Assembly: GCA_013076295.1 (NCBI GenBank)
Contig: RQOL01000718.1
Span: forward strand, 3,658,001-3,722,000
Origin: Sanderia malayensis
Lineage: Eukaryota > Cnidaria > Scyphozoa > Semaeostomeae > Pelagiidae
Direction: 5' to 3'
DNA: 64,000 nt
Positions 29,339 to 42,167 of the stretch are shown one piece after another. The position numbers were made by a program, and so were the translations under genes. Position 1 is the stretch's first letter. Each line of letters opens with the position of its first letter. The notes under the pieces were generated by a model. It had not been told where the DNA came from, searched no databases, and saw only the letters and a program-made list of their open reading frames with translations.

Positions 29339-32300
29339 TCAATGTTCAATGAAGCTATCATCGTTTTCTAAAATTGAGACCATGTGATCCACACCACAGG
29401 CAAAGTCAAGAACCCGACCAGGCAAAGATACCTGAGAACAAAACGTGGTGCTAAGAATTACACTTTGATGTCGACACAATTGCATCATGGGTATCACGCA
29501 ATGCAAAGATTAATTAGTGGGGTTTCGTATTGCTATGGGAACCCAAACAAGGCAAGAGAAAAAGTGGAAGGCCTGTGTTAACATACACAACACAAACCAA
29601 CTCAAAAGTGACACTGGTTGTGTTCGAGCAGTGACAATGTAGTTTGAGCTCGCTTGAAACAAATCAAGCAAGGCATTATCACATGAAGATTTGCTCTATA
29701 TATAGTGTAAGTAGAGCAATGATATGGCCGGGTGATATAAAGCAATGATATAAACTATAAATTTGGTCGGTGTGTGTGTAAACAAAGAAACTTGAGATTA
29801 CGGTAAGGTACATTAAGAGAATAAACAGGGTGAACCAACAATACGAACTAAGATCAGAGAACAGACTTGCTGAAAAGAGGAAAAGACAGCACCAAAACAG
29901 GGAGATTGGGTGTAGAGAGAGCGTATGGCAAAGGAATGAATATTAATGAATATGAATGATGAATGATGCGGCACAAAACAGCAATTCAACAGAAAGCAAA
30001 GGAAAAACAGCCGATGTGAGATCAAAGGAAGATAACAAAAAGGGAGGGGAAGAGATAAGATGGTGTAGGAAAAAGAAATATTCCTCAGCAAGTAGATTGT
30101 GAGTGATTGAAGAAAAATAGAGCAGATGACAACGCGATAGGTAAAGTAAAGAGAGAGAAGGAGGTAATGAAATTTAAAGAAGGAATGTGAACTAGTGGGA
30201 AAAAATAAAAAAAAAATAAATAACGAGAAAAGAGAATAGTCATTCAGAAAAGGAAACAAATCAAAGCAAGTCAAAGAAATTCATGTACAAAATAATACAA
30301 ACAAAATAAAATATAAATAAATACAAATAAATTCATGCCTGAAAAATGCAAATGAATTCAAGTAAATATAAGATAAGAAGTAAGCAAAATAAAAAAAATA
30401 ATGACAAAAATTTTAGTTAACATTGTTAAGCGAGCAATTGAGACTAAAACATTCAGCATAAATTTCTTTTGGAATGGGAGCCTCAAATGACCAACAAGAG
30501 GGAATTGCATGCCTCAAAATTCGAGTTATCGTCAAATGTAAACATAAAATGAAACATAAAAGGAGAAGCAATTAAAACACCCGAAATGGAACATGAAAGG
30601 GGGTAATATTTGATGAAATAATGAAATTTTTGCAAAGTAAGGTAAGCAATTAAGACAACTTGTCGTGGTTATAACAGAGAGAAACAAGTTGAGAAAGAAG
30701 CAGTTAAAATCGAGAAATATAAAGCTCTAAGGCAGTTCAACAGGTAAAAGATCCACCATTAATTACCAATTTAGGGGAATATTGGTCGTCAGTTCCTCCA
30801 TGCCCCAACCTTCCATGATTGCCCCTGCCCCAGGTCAGAAGTTTCCCACAATCTACAGGAAAAAAATAGATTTAAAAAATGGAAACAACAAAGGTAAAAA
30901 AACAAGCGGCCGTACAAGAAAATAAATTGCATAAAGTTAAAATTATGAATCAGAAACATAATAGTTTGTTGTTGATATTGTAGTTTGGGCACAGAAAAGC
31001 CCAATAGTAATTATATGAACAGATGAACAAATAGCTTTTGTTGTGTCATATTCAACGTCGAATTCCATCGACAAAACAAAAGAAACAGGTGAAATTCGCA
31101 ACAAATGCAGTGGACTTCTCTGCTTGCAAACGAGGTTGCGAATGGTCCAGCGTTCCACATAATAAACACATGAAACAATTGAGTATAGATAAGACTGAAA
31201 ACAGCGTACCAGTTAGTGCAGCAATATAATCCGGACCACCTGATATCTTGTCAACTCTTCCCAACTCGGACTTGCAGTGGTCGACTTTCTCGTAAAAATG
31301 TGCTTCTATAGTTTCTTGTCCTAGCCCAAGTGCTCCATAGCCAGTCACATAAACATGTCCATCTGTAACAAAACATGATTATACTTCAGTATGTACATTG
31401 GAGCCTTGATGTCCCACAAAGCCCCACTCCCACTCCATTCATCAACACAACAAACTCTTGCTACGATAAATCAACATTGGACTCTTTAAACTACTTTGTA
31501 ATACAATTCTCTCTCGGTTTAAATGCATGTAACATTGAACCAGCCCCTTCCAGATTCGATGCCATTGGATTGCACAGAAAAAATGCGGACTTTACCCCCT
31601 TATGAATCATTAAAACATAACTGTAGATACAAGCTAGGATGAGCAAACACCAGCAAGAAAAATACATTGGGCAGGGGACCATGCTTTTAGATAGATAAGT
31701 TTTTTTCCTAGCTAGAAAATAGCGCCATTCTCTTGCTCGTCAATTGGAACTGTGACCAGAGGGGCAAATTGTGGTCAGAATTTTCGTTTGGGGAGCATAG
31801 CCCTGCCCCGTGCCCCCTGTGGTTACGTGCCTGTTGTCTAGTTGGAACCGAATTAGTTAAATACCCGTCAAAACTAATTCATCAAGACTTGAAAAAGTTT
31901 CCAGTTTTCCCTTACTTTGACTTGCATCACGTTTGCTGCAGATTTGACTCTCGATATAGATAAAAGTCGTAAGCAACAATAAATTGTTCGCTCGCCTAAG
32001 TGGCATCGTGATAGCCTGGTAAGACACGACTAAACAGGACAACTGGGCATCAGTAGAAGAGATCAAACACACAAATTCGGGAAACAACGTTTCCACAATC
32101 AAGCTATTCTGTTCAGTGACCCAGAAAATATACAGCGAAATAGCAAAGTTGGATGTTTTCTTGCTTGAGTAATTAAAATTTAATACGTTGGCTGTGAAGC
32201 CTGAAATATCCAGCTACTACAAACTGAGAACTTCCATCAGTTGTTCCCGGTGACCCAATCAAAGTATTCAGGTCAACCATTAAATTCTAATTGACCCAAT

Positions 32301-35300
32301 TTCAATATCAATGCTGCCAGAAATAAAAAAAACTGACCATGTCAAAGTAATTAAAATTCAGCTGTCTTGTTGGGTTCTGAGTTTTGCTTCCAATCAATTA
32401 GCAATTAGAATAGCGCAGTACAGTATAGTGCAATACGTTATGATATACGAAAGCATAATATGATGCAATTAATATGTCATAGTATGGTATAGCATAGTAT
32501 AGTATAGTATACACTTTTGTTTTAATAAGCAACTAGACTTTGGTCCAGTCCTGAAAGTTGCTTAAAACTTTGGGTATTTTAGCCCTCAGAGTTGCTTAAA
32601 AGCTGCTTAAAATTGTTTGTGCCTATAACAGCCTCTCCGGTTCCCAGGGTACCACTCCTAAGTTCGTGGGTCAAAATCATCAACTGTAACGCCTACAACA
32701 CAAGACTTAAGAGACAGTAAGTGTAAACATGTTAGTCAAGAACTTCAACAGCACAGTGAACATTCGTGCCCAGTTTTAGCACTTTAAAATAAATGATGTT
32801 TGAATTCTTAGTTGCTAACAGTAATTCAATTGAGCCCTCGAGTTGCTTAATGTTAGGGTTAATCCAGCCCTAGTTGCTTATTGAGTGGTTGCTTATTAAA
32901 AAAAAGTGTAGCATAGTATAGTATGGTATAGTTTCGTATTGTTTACTATAGTATAGTTTAATATGGTATGGTATTGTGTAGCATGGTGTAGTATAGTATA
33001 GTATGGTATGGTATAGTATAGTATAGTATTGTGTAGCATAATATAGTTTAACATAGTATAGTATAGATAGTATAGTATTTTGTAGTACCGTATAGCATAG
33101 GAAAGTATAGCATAGGATAATAGTTTGGCATAAAATAATTATTTGAGAGCTAACCAGCCTTGACACTCGCCAAAAAGAGAATAATAATAATGATGATGAA
33201 AGAAAAGTGTGACCAATTACAGAGCAGTTTCTAAGCTTTATAAAAACATTAATAGATAAGAGAGAAAAATAAGGTTATAAACCATGGAGATAGAATAAAA
33301 ATTCACCTGAAACCAAGGACGAAAACGATCCACCTGCGAACACTTGATTGATTTCATTTAATCCATCTGGAAAATGATTTACTTGAGTTGGAACAGAAAC
33401 CTATATGAAATCAAATTCAACTGATCATTATTACTTCGTTATTATTTCATTATTAACAATAAATAGAGCAAAATACCGTAAATCCTCGAATAAGCCCCCG
33501 GGGGCTTATTTGCAAAAATGAATTTTTGGGTGGGGGCTTATTCGAGGGGGCGCTTATTCGAGGGGGGGCTTATTTCAAAAGTTGACAGAAAAAAGACGAC
33601 ATAATTTTCTCAATCAGCTAAACTTTTTTCACAAAGTGCTGTGTGAAGATCTAACAAAACGTATAATTTGTTTATCATCACGAAAATAGCGTTTCTTCTT
33701 GCTTTCTTGTCTCCAGTCAAAGGAAGTGATACTGTATAGCCATTGTTTTGTGGGGGCTTTCTCGAAATAAGATATTATTCTGCACTTTGCTTCCCTCGAA
33801 TAAGACCCCATGGGGCTTATTCGAGGGGGGGGGGCTTATTTGCAAAAATGATTTCTTAGGTGGGGGCTTAATCGAGGGGGGGGCTTATTCGAACGTGGGG
33901 GCTTATTCGAGGATTCACGGTAATCGTTTTTCTATTTGGGGGATGGATGAGAAAAGAGAGTTTGAGAATAGAGTATTACAGCACAACACAACACAACACA
34001 ACACAACACAACACAACACAACACAAGAACAATAACAAGAAAATAATCAAATAATAAATCAAAATACACGCATTTTTTTATAAGCAACTGCTTTATAAGC
34101 AAGGCAGCACTCGACAAGACAAAAAGTTAAGCAATTTTAGCACTGGATTGAAGACTGCTAAGCAATTTAAAAAATTGTATTTTCAGTACTCAACAGGAAA
34201 TTTGAACTGACACCGTCTTATTAACAGGAATAACCTGTGCAAGCGTTATCTGCCCTCAATACTTGTTGACTTTCAATACTTACCAATTATCAAACCGTTT
34301 TCAGTTTCTTTAACCACAATTTATATTCTATTTTCAAAAAACACGAACAAAACGTTAAGCAGTGGCTAAGCAATTTTGAGTACTCAAATTTGCCTTCCAG
34401 CTAAGCAATTTTTATTACACGTTTTTTTTTATAAGAAACCTGGCTCAAGGCCTAGTACTAAAAGTTTCTTAATTTTTAGCCACATTTTAGTTCCAAAAGT
34501 TTCTTAAAAGTTTCTTAATTTAATGAAAAAAGTTGTAGTGAAAACGAAGAAAAAAACGTGGATGTGGCAAAATATAGTATTAGAACAAAGAAAAATCGTC
34601 AATGCGAAAAATTATCATATGGAGCCGACAATGTTATGCTTTGCACATAAAACATACTTACTGTAGGTGACATTTGTCGAATCCGTAAAGGAAAAACGTG
34701 TTTCCGAAATTTCTAATGTTTCTTAAATATTTCCTTGTAGTTCTAAAGGTTTCTTAAATTTTAGGGCGTCTAGATCTAGGTTTCTTATAAACCGGTTTCT
34801 TATAAAAAACGTGTATACTGAGTCCGAGTTGAAATTGCTTATAAAAAAATGCGTGCACAGCAAATAATAAACCGAAGAAAGGAACTGGAGTTTAAAGTGA
34901 ATCTTCAAAAGAAATGTTGATGTAACTTCGTATGCTTTGATACAAGTGATTTACTATAATCATTGCGAGAAAGGACCTAAATAAAATGAAACCTCGAAAG
35001 GTCAACTGGCGATCGAACTCATTTATATGTGGAGCATTTTCAGTTCACCCCACCTTTTTCGATTTGATTTATGCATGCTATACAAATTCACCATCAATGC
35101 CTCGTTGAGAAACATCTCATTCTTCTAAGACTGAACATCAATTGAAATAAAAACTAAATTGTTTCCCCGTTTAGCGCTCATTAAAATCATTTACTTCCAG
35201 GTATATAGTCACCAACCAAACAAGATACAGTTAAAGAAAACCCGTATTTATTTTGAATTCTTTGACAATTGTTAACTTTTTCTCAAGCCCGCCTCCTTCT

Positions 35301-38300
35301 ACTCCTTGCACCTATCTTTGAATGTTTGTTTCAATTCCAGGTTCGACTACTGTGTACAAATCTGATCTCTTCTTCAAGTATAAATTTGAGTAAAAATTTA
35401 CAAATATCTTCCGACGGAAATTCGTCAATTAAAAACCAATGCAGTGGGAAAGTCAAAGCCTCATGGCGGTTAGGCGTAAAAGCAAAGCTCTTCACGACAG
35501 ATGCTCACTTTTCTCGGGAAAAAACAAAAGCACTTCAAACATAAAAACAATTCTTCGTCAATCGCTCCCATTCGGATGTAATATGCCAGATTAAAGCAAA
35601 ATGAAGAATGAGATTTTCTTTTCTTAGATTTTCCTAAATATAATCGGATATTCAACACATGTTGCTCGAATAGTTGTTACGGACAATATCGAGGTGCAAC
35701 TATAACTGAATTAACAGTTAAGCGAACCTCAATTAAAAGGGGGGACACATCCTTGCAGCGGACACATCTCTAAAACAATTCCTTTCAACACATCACTCAA
35801 ACTTTCCTACACATATCCTAATTTCAGTGCTAAAACTTTCTCATAACTTTCTTAAGAATTTCCTTTCTTACACATTTTTTGCAAAAAAGCCAAATATTTC
35901 GCTTTTGCACGATAATTTTTCCTAGAAATTTTCAGCATCTAAATTTTCCTACGTTTCAAAAATCCAGTGCTGAGCTTTCTTAACTTTTGGAAGCTCCGTA
36001 CAGCAAGCACCTCTGTACAACAAGCACCTCCGTACAGCAAGCACCTCTGTACAGCAAGCACCTCCGTACAACAAGCACCTCTGTACAGCAAGCACCTCTG
36101 TAATGCATTCCGTCGAACTGTTTCCATAGGTGTCCGTTACATGGAGGTTAAATTTTCATTGTAAATGAAATTGATATTAAATTGATAGCATTTACTCACC
36201 TGTTTCTCATTATTTTGCCATGAAATTTGACCTTGTTCGTTGTTTCCCCAACCATACACTCTATTGTTATCTACGTGAAGAATGAAAAGAGAAACGAAAT
36301 TCAAATTCAGAAATAATAATCGCTCAACAAATAATGTTACAAGCAGCATTTAGGGTTTACTAAAAAGCTAATCATCCAGAATTTGCTTGGGTTGTGGTAA
36401 CTTAGAAGACCAAATTGTGGAGGAAAGGAATTTTGATAAAAAGGACACTGATAATTAACCAAATGCCCTTTCAAAACTACAAATCAATTTTATCGTTTTG
36501 TAAAATGGTATACTTAACCTTCTTAAATGGTCACTTAACCTTCTTTCAAAATTAAAAATTGATTCTTTAATTTTGTAAAACGGTATACCGGGTCGGTAAA
36601 CAAAGTTGTAAAATTTTCCAACAGCTTATTGTCCATGAACACACTTTAACACGGGTTACAAAACTATTATAAACGACACAAAAGGTACAAATTTAAATAG
36701 ATATATTATTTAAATCGCCGCTATTTCGATTAATTTCTAGATAGTTTGAGAGAATTTGCATCGCTCTGTAAACAAAACCAGCCCAATGTCTTTAATGGGT
36801 ATAAGATTGATTTTGTATCTGGCCCACAATCTTAATGCGCTTTAAAAAACGAAACAATAAATAGCCAACATAAACAATAAACAAACAACACAAACAATAA
36901 ATAAACAACATAAAAATAAATAAACAACATAAAAAATAAATAGCCAACATGTTACCTGTCAAAGCAAGACAAATATCTGTTGTTGTTGATACTTGAGTTA
37001 CTTTTTCATTGGTAATATCTCCAATAACTTCAGCGAAGCCATATTCACAATCATATTTGCCAGTACCTTAAAACAAATGTTCTTCATAAGATAGAGCCTA
37101 TAAGAAATCTTTAAGTCAGGGGCATAAAATTAAAAAACGTTTACAAGGAGAACAATGTGGGTAAAGCGTATTAAGAGCATTAACAACAACAAAATTAAAA
37201 AAATAGAAACCATGTATGTTTCAATGGGTTCAATAGCTAAAATAGGTCTGAATGATCCTGATTACTTAAAAAATATGCTTAGATACACAATGAACTTTTA
37301 AAATGGAAACAGCTTACCAGTTTGTCCGTCAGCTCCAAGCCCAGTTGAATAAACCTGACCTTGTTTTGTGAGTATCAATGTATGGTCCATACCACAAGCA
37401 ACCTACATTGAAGTAAAGAATTAAATATGTAAACAATAAGCAAATAAAAAGATGCAAAGAAGTTGAGAGTCGAGGGTGGAGAAATTGAGGAAATTGAGGA
37501 AAGGAATGGAGGGATTAAAGTAAAAGAAATCAGTGAAGCAAAGCTGAAAAGTAAAAAAATGAAAGAAGCAAAAAGTTATGAAATATCAAGATAAAGAAAT
37601 AAAGAAGTACAGTAGCAAAATAATAAAATGGGAAGGCAAATATCAATTAATCAACATTGAGCTCATACTTCTTTAACATCATTGTAATCAAATGGAAGAA
37701 GAACTCTTTGGAATTCTTCGCAAAAGTGGAAATCTTTAGGCAAGCCACATTGTCCTTGAATATTGGAACCAGCTGCAAAAACTAAACAAAAGAAAAGAAC
37801 TAAAGAATAATGGTGTTAAAAGGCTAAATATGTATGATATTATCTCAACAGCACATCTCATATTCCATAACATATTATATTGTATATTATAATATAGTAT
37901 AACATAACATAATATATTATATTATATTCTTTAGTATTTTAGAGAAGAAAGTGGACTTAGGATTCCTTTATATGGAAAGCTGAACAATTAATAATTTTTT
38001 AACACATGAATCAATAACGGCTATGGTCAGATTGGACAACTCTTTATGTTTTATCACGATACCTCCATCAGATGAGAGCAGAATTGTGTGAGCTCGACCA
38101 CAAGATATCTGTTTGACTTCACCACCAAGATTTATTTCTGAAGATGAAAAGAAGAAAACTTTCAGACAGAAGATCTATTCCACCTAAACTGACCCAAACC
38201 AGAAATCCAGAAAAACCAGTTATTGATTTGGTAAACTTGATTATGGACAAAGAAAATGTTGATGATTTACCCTACCATTCTCGCCTTCTGTCATAATACC

Positions 38301-39593
38301 AAGTTGTCCAACAGAATTCAATCCATAGCCAATTACTTTATCACAAGATTTTGTTGTCAAAAAAGTTGTTGCATACCCACAGCTGACTGATGCTACCTTC
38401 AAAAGAAGCAGAAATCACTTAAACCTTGTTTGAAAACAACACAGCAGTAAAATCACTCGTTTTATGAAACCTGCAAGCGTGGCCTGGTAGGGGGCGTGGC
38501 AGGGTAGGGGGCGTGGCAGGTATATTTTGGTGAGTGGTTGAGAGAACTTTAGCTGGTTTATTTGCATTATCCAAAGAAGAAGCTGTTATCTACCGACCTG
38601 TCTTGTTCTTGCTGTCTAAGTTGTATGCAGTATTGTGGTGGGGGGGGGGGAGTGCAGCAGTACTGTGGCGGGCGCACATATTAGCACACATGCACAACAC
38701 CGGGTTGGTTTAGGGGCCGTTCAATAATTTCGTCACACTAGGGGGGTGGGTGGTTCTTCAGGTTTTTCGTGATGCAGCGTGACGGTAAATGAGGGGGGTG
38801 GGTAGTACTTATTTTAAGTCCGTGGCATCACGGTATAAAAAAAATTTGAAATAAAGTTTTATTTGGTTGGATTTGTCAATAAAGACGTTGTTTTCCGTTT
38901 TTATGTCATGTAAAGAGTGTTTTATTGAAAATGTTTCAAAACATTCGGATTTCGATTTCAAATGTTTCAGAACATTCGAGTTTCGAATTCAAACGTTTTA
39001 AAAACATAAGTTTCGAATTACAGTAATTTGGATGTCGAAAACACTTTTACCTTTTGTTTTGCTTTGAACATTTGAATGTCATGAAAAATGATGACTCCAG
39101 ATTCTCCATATGAGCTCGGCCAAATTTTTGTTAAGAGGGGTTGTCTCTGCCTAGAGTGACGTCACGCAAGGGGATCTCACATGAAACCGTGAAGGAGCGT
39201 GACGAGGGGGGATGGGTGGTTCTAAAAACCCAAATTTAGCGTGACGTAATTATTGAACAGCCCCTTACCTCTAAATTTTATGATTGGGGTGAAATAACAG
39301 CACCTCGCATCACATAAAAGTTCAATTAAGTGAAAATACAAAGAGATTCTTACGTCTTCGCTGATATTCAACAAAACCGGGGTTAAAAGACTCGTTGCAT
39401 TGAAACTTTTTCCAAACTCATTGCCATCACATGATCCCCAGCCATGAATCAAAAATGCTGGGCTACTCGAAGTACTTCGTATCGAAAACCTCCGTGCAAA
39501 ACATCTGATGGTAAACAATGATTGGAATTGTCCACCAGATATTCCTCTGGTGCATCTTGCAACAGAAGTTAGGAGCTGATTAATGACAACCAT
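29339..39593 (-). CDS. RCC1L: RCC1L (WBSCR16) mitochondrial RCC1-like protein
   Basis: Seven-bladed RCC1 propeller protein. In mammals it is a mitochondrial factor needed for mitoribosome assembly and OPA1-linked fusion. Eleven exons (-): 39354-39593, 38276-38396, 38063-38137, 37669-37781, 37318-37402, 36956-37066, 36200-36270, 33307-33400, 31210-31362, 30767-30852, 29339-29431. All phases agree, giving 413 residues. Exon 1 encodes an Arg/Ser-rich presequence (ARCTRGISGG, RCFARRFSIRS). Repeats show the hallmarks VSCGYATTFL, ISCGRAHTILL, VACGMDHTLIL, VYGWGNNEQGQ, LLTWGRGNHGRLGHG and FACGVDHMVSI near the end, matching the family C terminus. Slightly shorter than human (464). Introns 7 and 8 are packed with repeats. 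Confidence 0.93.
32400..33130. repeat. AGTAT pentanucleotide microsatellite interrupted by a MITE
   Basis: Runs of agtatagtat-type words at about 32400-32509 and 32911-33125, in an RCC1L intron. The middle part is a separate inverted-repeat element (32510-32910). Confidence 0.8.
32510..32910. mobile_element. MITE with TACACTTTT ends inside a microsatellite
   Basis: Left end TACACTTTTGTTTTAATAAG, right end cttattaaaaaaaagtgta, begins and ends with TA. GTTGCTTA motifs repeat inside (32562, 32590, 32832, 32890). Related to the 34065-34857 element, which has TACACGCATTTTTTTATAAG ends. Confidence 0.75.
33474..33922. mobile_element. MITE with TACCGTAAATCCTCGAATAA ends
   Basis: Left TACCGTAAATCCTCGAATAA and inverse right end TTATTCGAGGATTCACGGTA, TA-flanked, mariner/IS630-like. 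Internal tandem words ggggcttattcgagggg appear on both sides. In RCC1L intron 7. Confidence 0.85.
33979..34028. repeat. CACAA pentanucleotide microsatellite
   Basis: About nine perfect copies of cacaa (33982-34025), in RCC1L intron 7. Confidence 0.9.
34065..34857. mobile_element. MITE pair, one nested in the other
   Basis: Outer ends TACACGCATTTTTTTATAAG (34065) and inverse cttataaaaaaatgcgtgca (34857). Inner element 34426-34815 has TACACGTTTTTTTTATAAGA and inverse tcttataaaaaacgtgta. Both begin with TA and share the theme TACACG...TATAAG, so they are related subfamilies, one inserted in the other. Confidence 0.8.
36001..36102. repeat. 17-bp minisatellite, six units
   Basis: Unit cagcaagcacctctgta repeated six times head-to-tail with c/t and g/a variants only, in RCC1L intron 7. 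Confidence 0.92.
38713..39264. mobile_element. MITE with TTA duplication in RCC1L intron 1
   Basis: Terminal inverted repeats GGGGCCGTTCAATAATTTCG and inverse (aattattgaacagcccc), with subterminal CGTCACACTA and inverse agcgtgacg. Flanked by TTA at 38710-38712 and 39265-39267, PIF/Harbinger-like. Non-coding. Confidence 0.82.
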
Positions 39594-40128
39594 GAGAGAA
39601 TTCGCACCAACCCAACTCTTTTAGATAGTTAATTTTTAGGACAAGGAGGAAGAAAACCCACGTGGCTTGCCAAGATGGTCGTAGATATTATCAGCCAAAA
39701 AACGATTTGAAATTTTGAAATACAGTGTCTCGTGACGTCACAATCCCCAGATTTATATTTTGGAAAATGCGGAATGGATAAAAGAGGGCAGATATACGTC
39801 AATTAGATTATATAAATAAGTATAATCGGGAATGTTGCGTAATAAGTTAATGTATAACGTTGTGGAAGCACGTTATTTGCTATATTGCGTGTGAACCCTA
39901 TAAAGTGTGCGAAGCAACATATATTCGAGATAACAAATTGTTCTTTCAATCATGCTCAACGTAGCAAAATTTTATATGTCATCATTTTGTACGAACACAT
40001 TTTGCTATTATCTTCTCTCATCTTAACAGTTTTAATTTCAAAATTGTTTGCCCCAAACATTTCTTGACTTGGTTACTGCGAAGGAGTCGCATTGCCCGGA
40101 GCGCGAGAAACTCGGTCAAAGCAACACC
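39594..40128. promoter_or_regulatory. Bidirectional intergenic promoter region
   Basis: The 535 bp between the RCC1L start (minus strand) and the start of the coiled-coil gene (plus strand) is free of recognisable repeats. It contains a CRE-type TGACGTCA (near 39734, gtgacgtcacaat) and a CpG-bearing segment at 40090-40115. A shared head-to-head promoter is inferred. Confidence 0.5.
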
Positions 40129-40396
40129 ATGCAGAGGGACAAATTGTCCAGCATTGGTTCACTTCTTGATGGTTAGTATTTGATAATCTTTGAACGTTTT
40201 TTTACTGCGCTTTTAACCAGTTTATTGTTTGTTAGTCAAAGACAATGCAAGTCATGAAGCATTTCAAAGGTGTATATGTTTATCAAGGTTGATAACATAT
40301 GAATAATTAATTACAGAGATTGAATGTCTAAGAAAGACCATCAATGAAAAAGATGATGAATTACACCGAACAAAAGAGAACATTGATTCCGTGCAA
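40129..40396 (+). CDS. First two exons of an unknown coiled-coil protein
   Basis: Exon 1 40129-40171 (ATG, donor GATG|GTTAGT) and exon 2 40317-40396 (acceptor ttaattacag, donor GTGCAA|GTATGT) join in phase to give 41 residues. Exon 2 (EIECLRKTINEKDDELHRTK) has a heptad-like, charged coiled-coil pattern. I could not find exon 3; it may lie beyond the satellite at 40520-41470. Family not recognised. Head-to-head with RCC1L. Confidence 0.5.
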
Positions 40397-40519
40397 GTAT
40401 GTATATTATATGTATATTGTACATGTATATTGTGACGCTCGTCATTCCAGTAGTAATAATAATATTCATTATCATGAATTCAGTTCATAAAAATTTGATA
40501 TTTGTCACTGCAGGATGCA

Positions 40520-41470
40520 TGGCTTAGCAGACACTGTCTGTCAGTAGTACTACGTCATACATGATCTTACGCAATAGCCTATATATACCAGTGCGCATAC
40601 ACGCCCACCTAAGGCAACTTAACCCTAACCCTAACCTTAGCCCCAACCCTAATTCTTACTGATACACCAGACAATGTCAGTGGTATTACGTCACACATGC
40701 TCCTGCACAGTAGCCTATATATGCCACTGCACCTACACGCCAACCTTTAAAGCACCTTAACCCCAAACCTTACCCTGGCCCCAACCGTGATCCTGCATTA
40801 TACACCAGACACTGTCATTAGTATTACGTCACACTTGCTCCTGCGCACTAGCTTATATATGCCACTCCGTATACACACCCACCTTTAAGGCACCTTATAC
40901 CTAACCCTAACCCTAACCCTAACTCTAACCCTAATCCTAACTGATACATCAGACACTGTCAGTAGTATTACGTCACACATGCTCCGGTGCAGTAGCCTCT
41001 ACTGCACCGGATATATGCCATATATGCCACTGCGCATACACGCCCACAAGGCACCTTAACCCTAACCCTAACCCTAACCCTAATCCTAACTGATACACAA
41101 GACACTGTCAGTAGTATTGCGTCACCCATACTCCTGCGCAGTAGCCTCTATATGCCACTGCGCATACACACCCACCTTTAAGGCACCCCTAACCCTAACC
41201 CTAACCCTAACCCTAACCCTAACCCTAACCCTAACCCTAACCCTAACCCTACATTATACACCAGACACTGTCAGTAGTATTGCGTCACACATACTCCTGC
41301 ACAGTAGCCCATATATGCCACTGCGCATACACACCCACCTTAAAGCACCAACCCTAACCCTAACCCTAACTGATACACCAGACACTGTCATTACTATTAC
41401 GTCATGCAAGCTCCTGCGTAGTAGCCAATCTATGGCACTGCGCATGCACACCAACCCTTAGGACATTTAA
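40520..41470. repeat. Satellite with embedded interstitial telomeric repeats
   Basis: About seven units of 100-165 bp, each with acaccagacactgtcagtag, attacgtcacacatgctcct, agtagcctatatatgccact and acacccacctttaaggcacc, separated by runs of CCCTAA. The longest run (about 41188-41252) holds roughly ten CCCTAA copies. The length difference between units comes mainly from the number of hexamers. Confidence 0.9.
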
Positions 41471-42167
41471 ACTACAAATTGATTAAAAGACAAAGTAGAT
41501 GCTCTCACCAGGCTTTGAACCAGTGGTCTCGAAATTAGCTTGCAGGAAAGTTACCGGTAGTCCACAGGAGCTCTTCCTAGCAGTAGAGAATAGCATAAGG
41601 TCAAAGGAATCAACGCACCACACATAGTCACCCTTCACCCGTTGATATTAGTCATAGGGGCGGTCTGGCATCACAATTGCAGTGTGGCTGGCAAACCAAT
41701 GGGGCCCGGTTTAGGGTGGTCCAAGTATTCGAAAAGGGCCCGTAAATTTATTTTATGTTAAAAATCCAGAAGGCCCGGGTGGCGATCGCCATTTTGCCAC
41801 CTGGGCCAGACCGCCCAAGTTAGGCTCCATATACATGCGGCATGCCACATTTGGAATTGACCGCACAGCAAATCATTCGGTTATGGAATTAATATGTGCT
41901 CTTGACATACGACAGAAGCAAGCTTACATCTCACCCCTTGAACTACTTCACTGTTCAGTGAATGTTTAGTCACACCTTAACAGGAAAAATAAAGCTTGCT
42001 TGCTTGCAAGCTTTTGTCTACACCTATCTCCATATTTTTTTGTAGGCACTCGTTTCAAAACATAGCTTCTTAATCAATTGCTAGATGCTTCAGTCCCGAC
42101 TCATTTCAACAATGTAGTTTAACAGCTAGTTTATTCAATGTTAGTTCATTTTTTTGAGAGATTCAGT
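41471..42167. other. Intergenic with tRNA-like relic
   Basis: Reverse complement of 41500-41585 contains ACTGGTTCAAAGCCTGGTGA, resembling a tRNA TpsiC arm and 3' half, possibly a tRNA-derived SINE fragment. Nothing else recognised. Confidence 0.3.

Noticed and set aside
29813..30274. 153-codon minus-strand frame rich in Phe/Leu/Ser
   Set aside because: Complement of an A/G-rich intronic tract of RCC1L. Composition is low-complexity with no domain, and it lies between well-supported exons.
32870..33166. 98-codon frame of Ile/Leu/Tyr/Thr
   Set aside because: Translation of the AGTAT microsatellite.
33481..33925. CRISPR-like repeated words (gggcttattcgaggggg)
   Set aside because: Part of an inverted-repeat MITE in a eukaryotic intron; spacing irregular.
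41117..41461. Long frames across the CCCTAA repeats
   Set aside because: Translations are pure TLTLTL/RVRVRV repeats of the telomeric hexamer, with no coding evidence.
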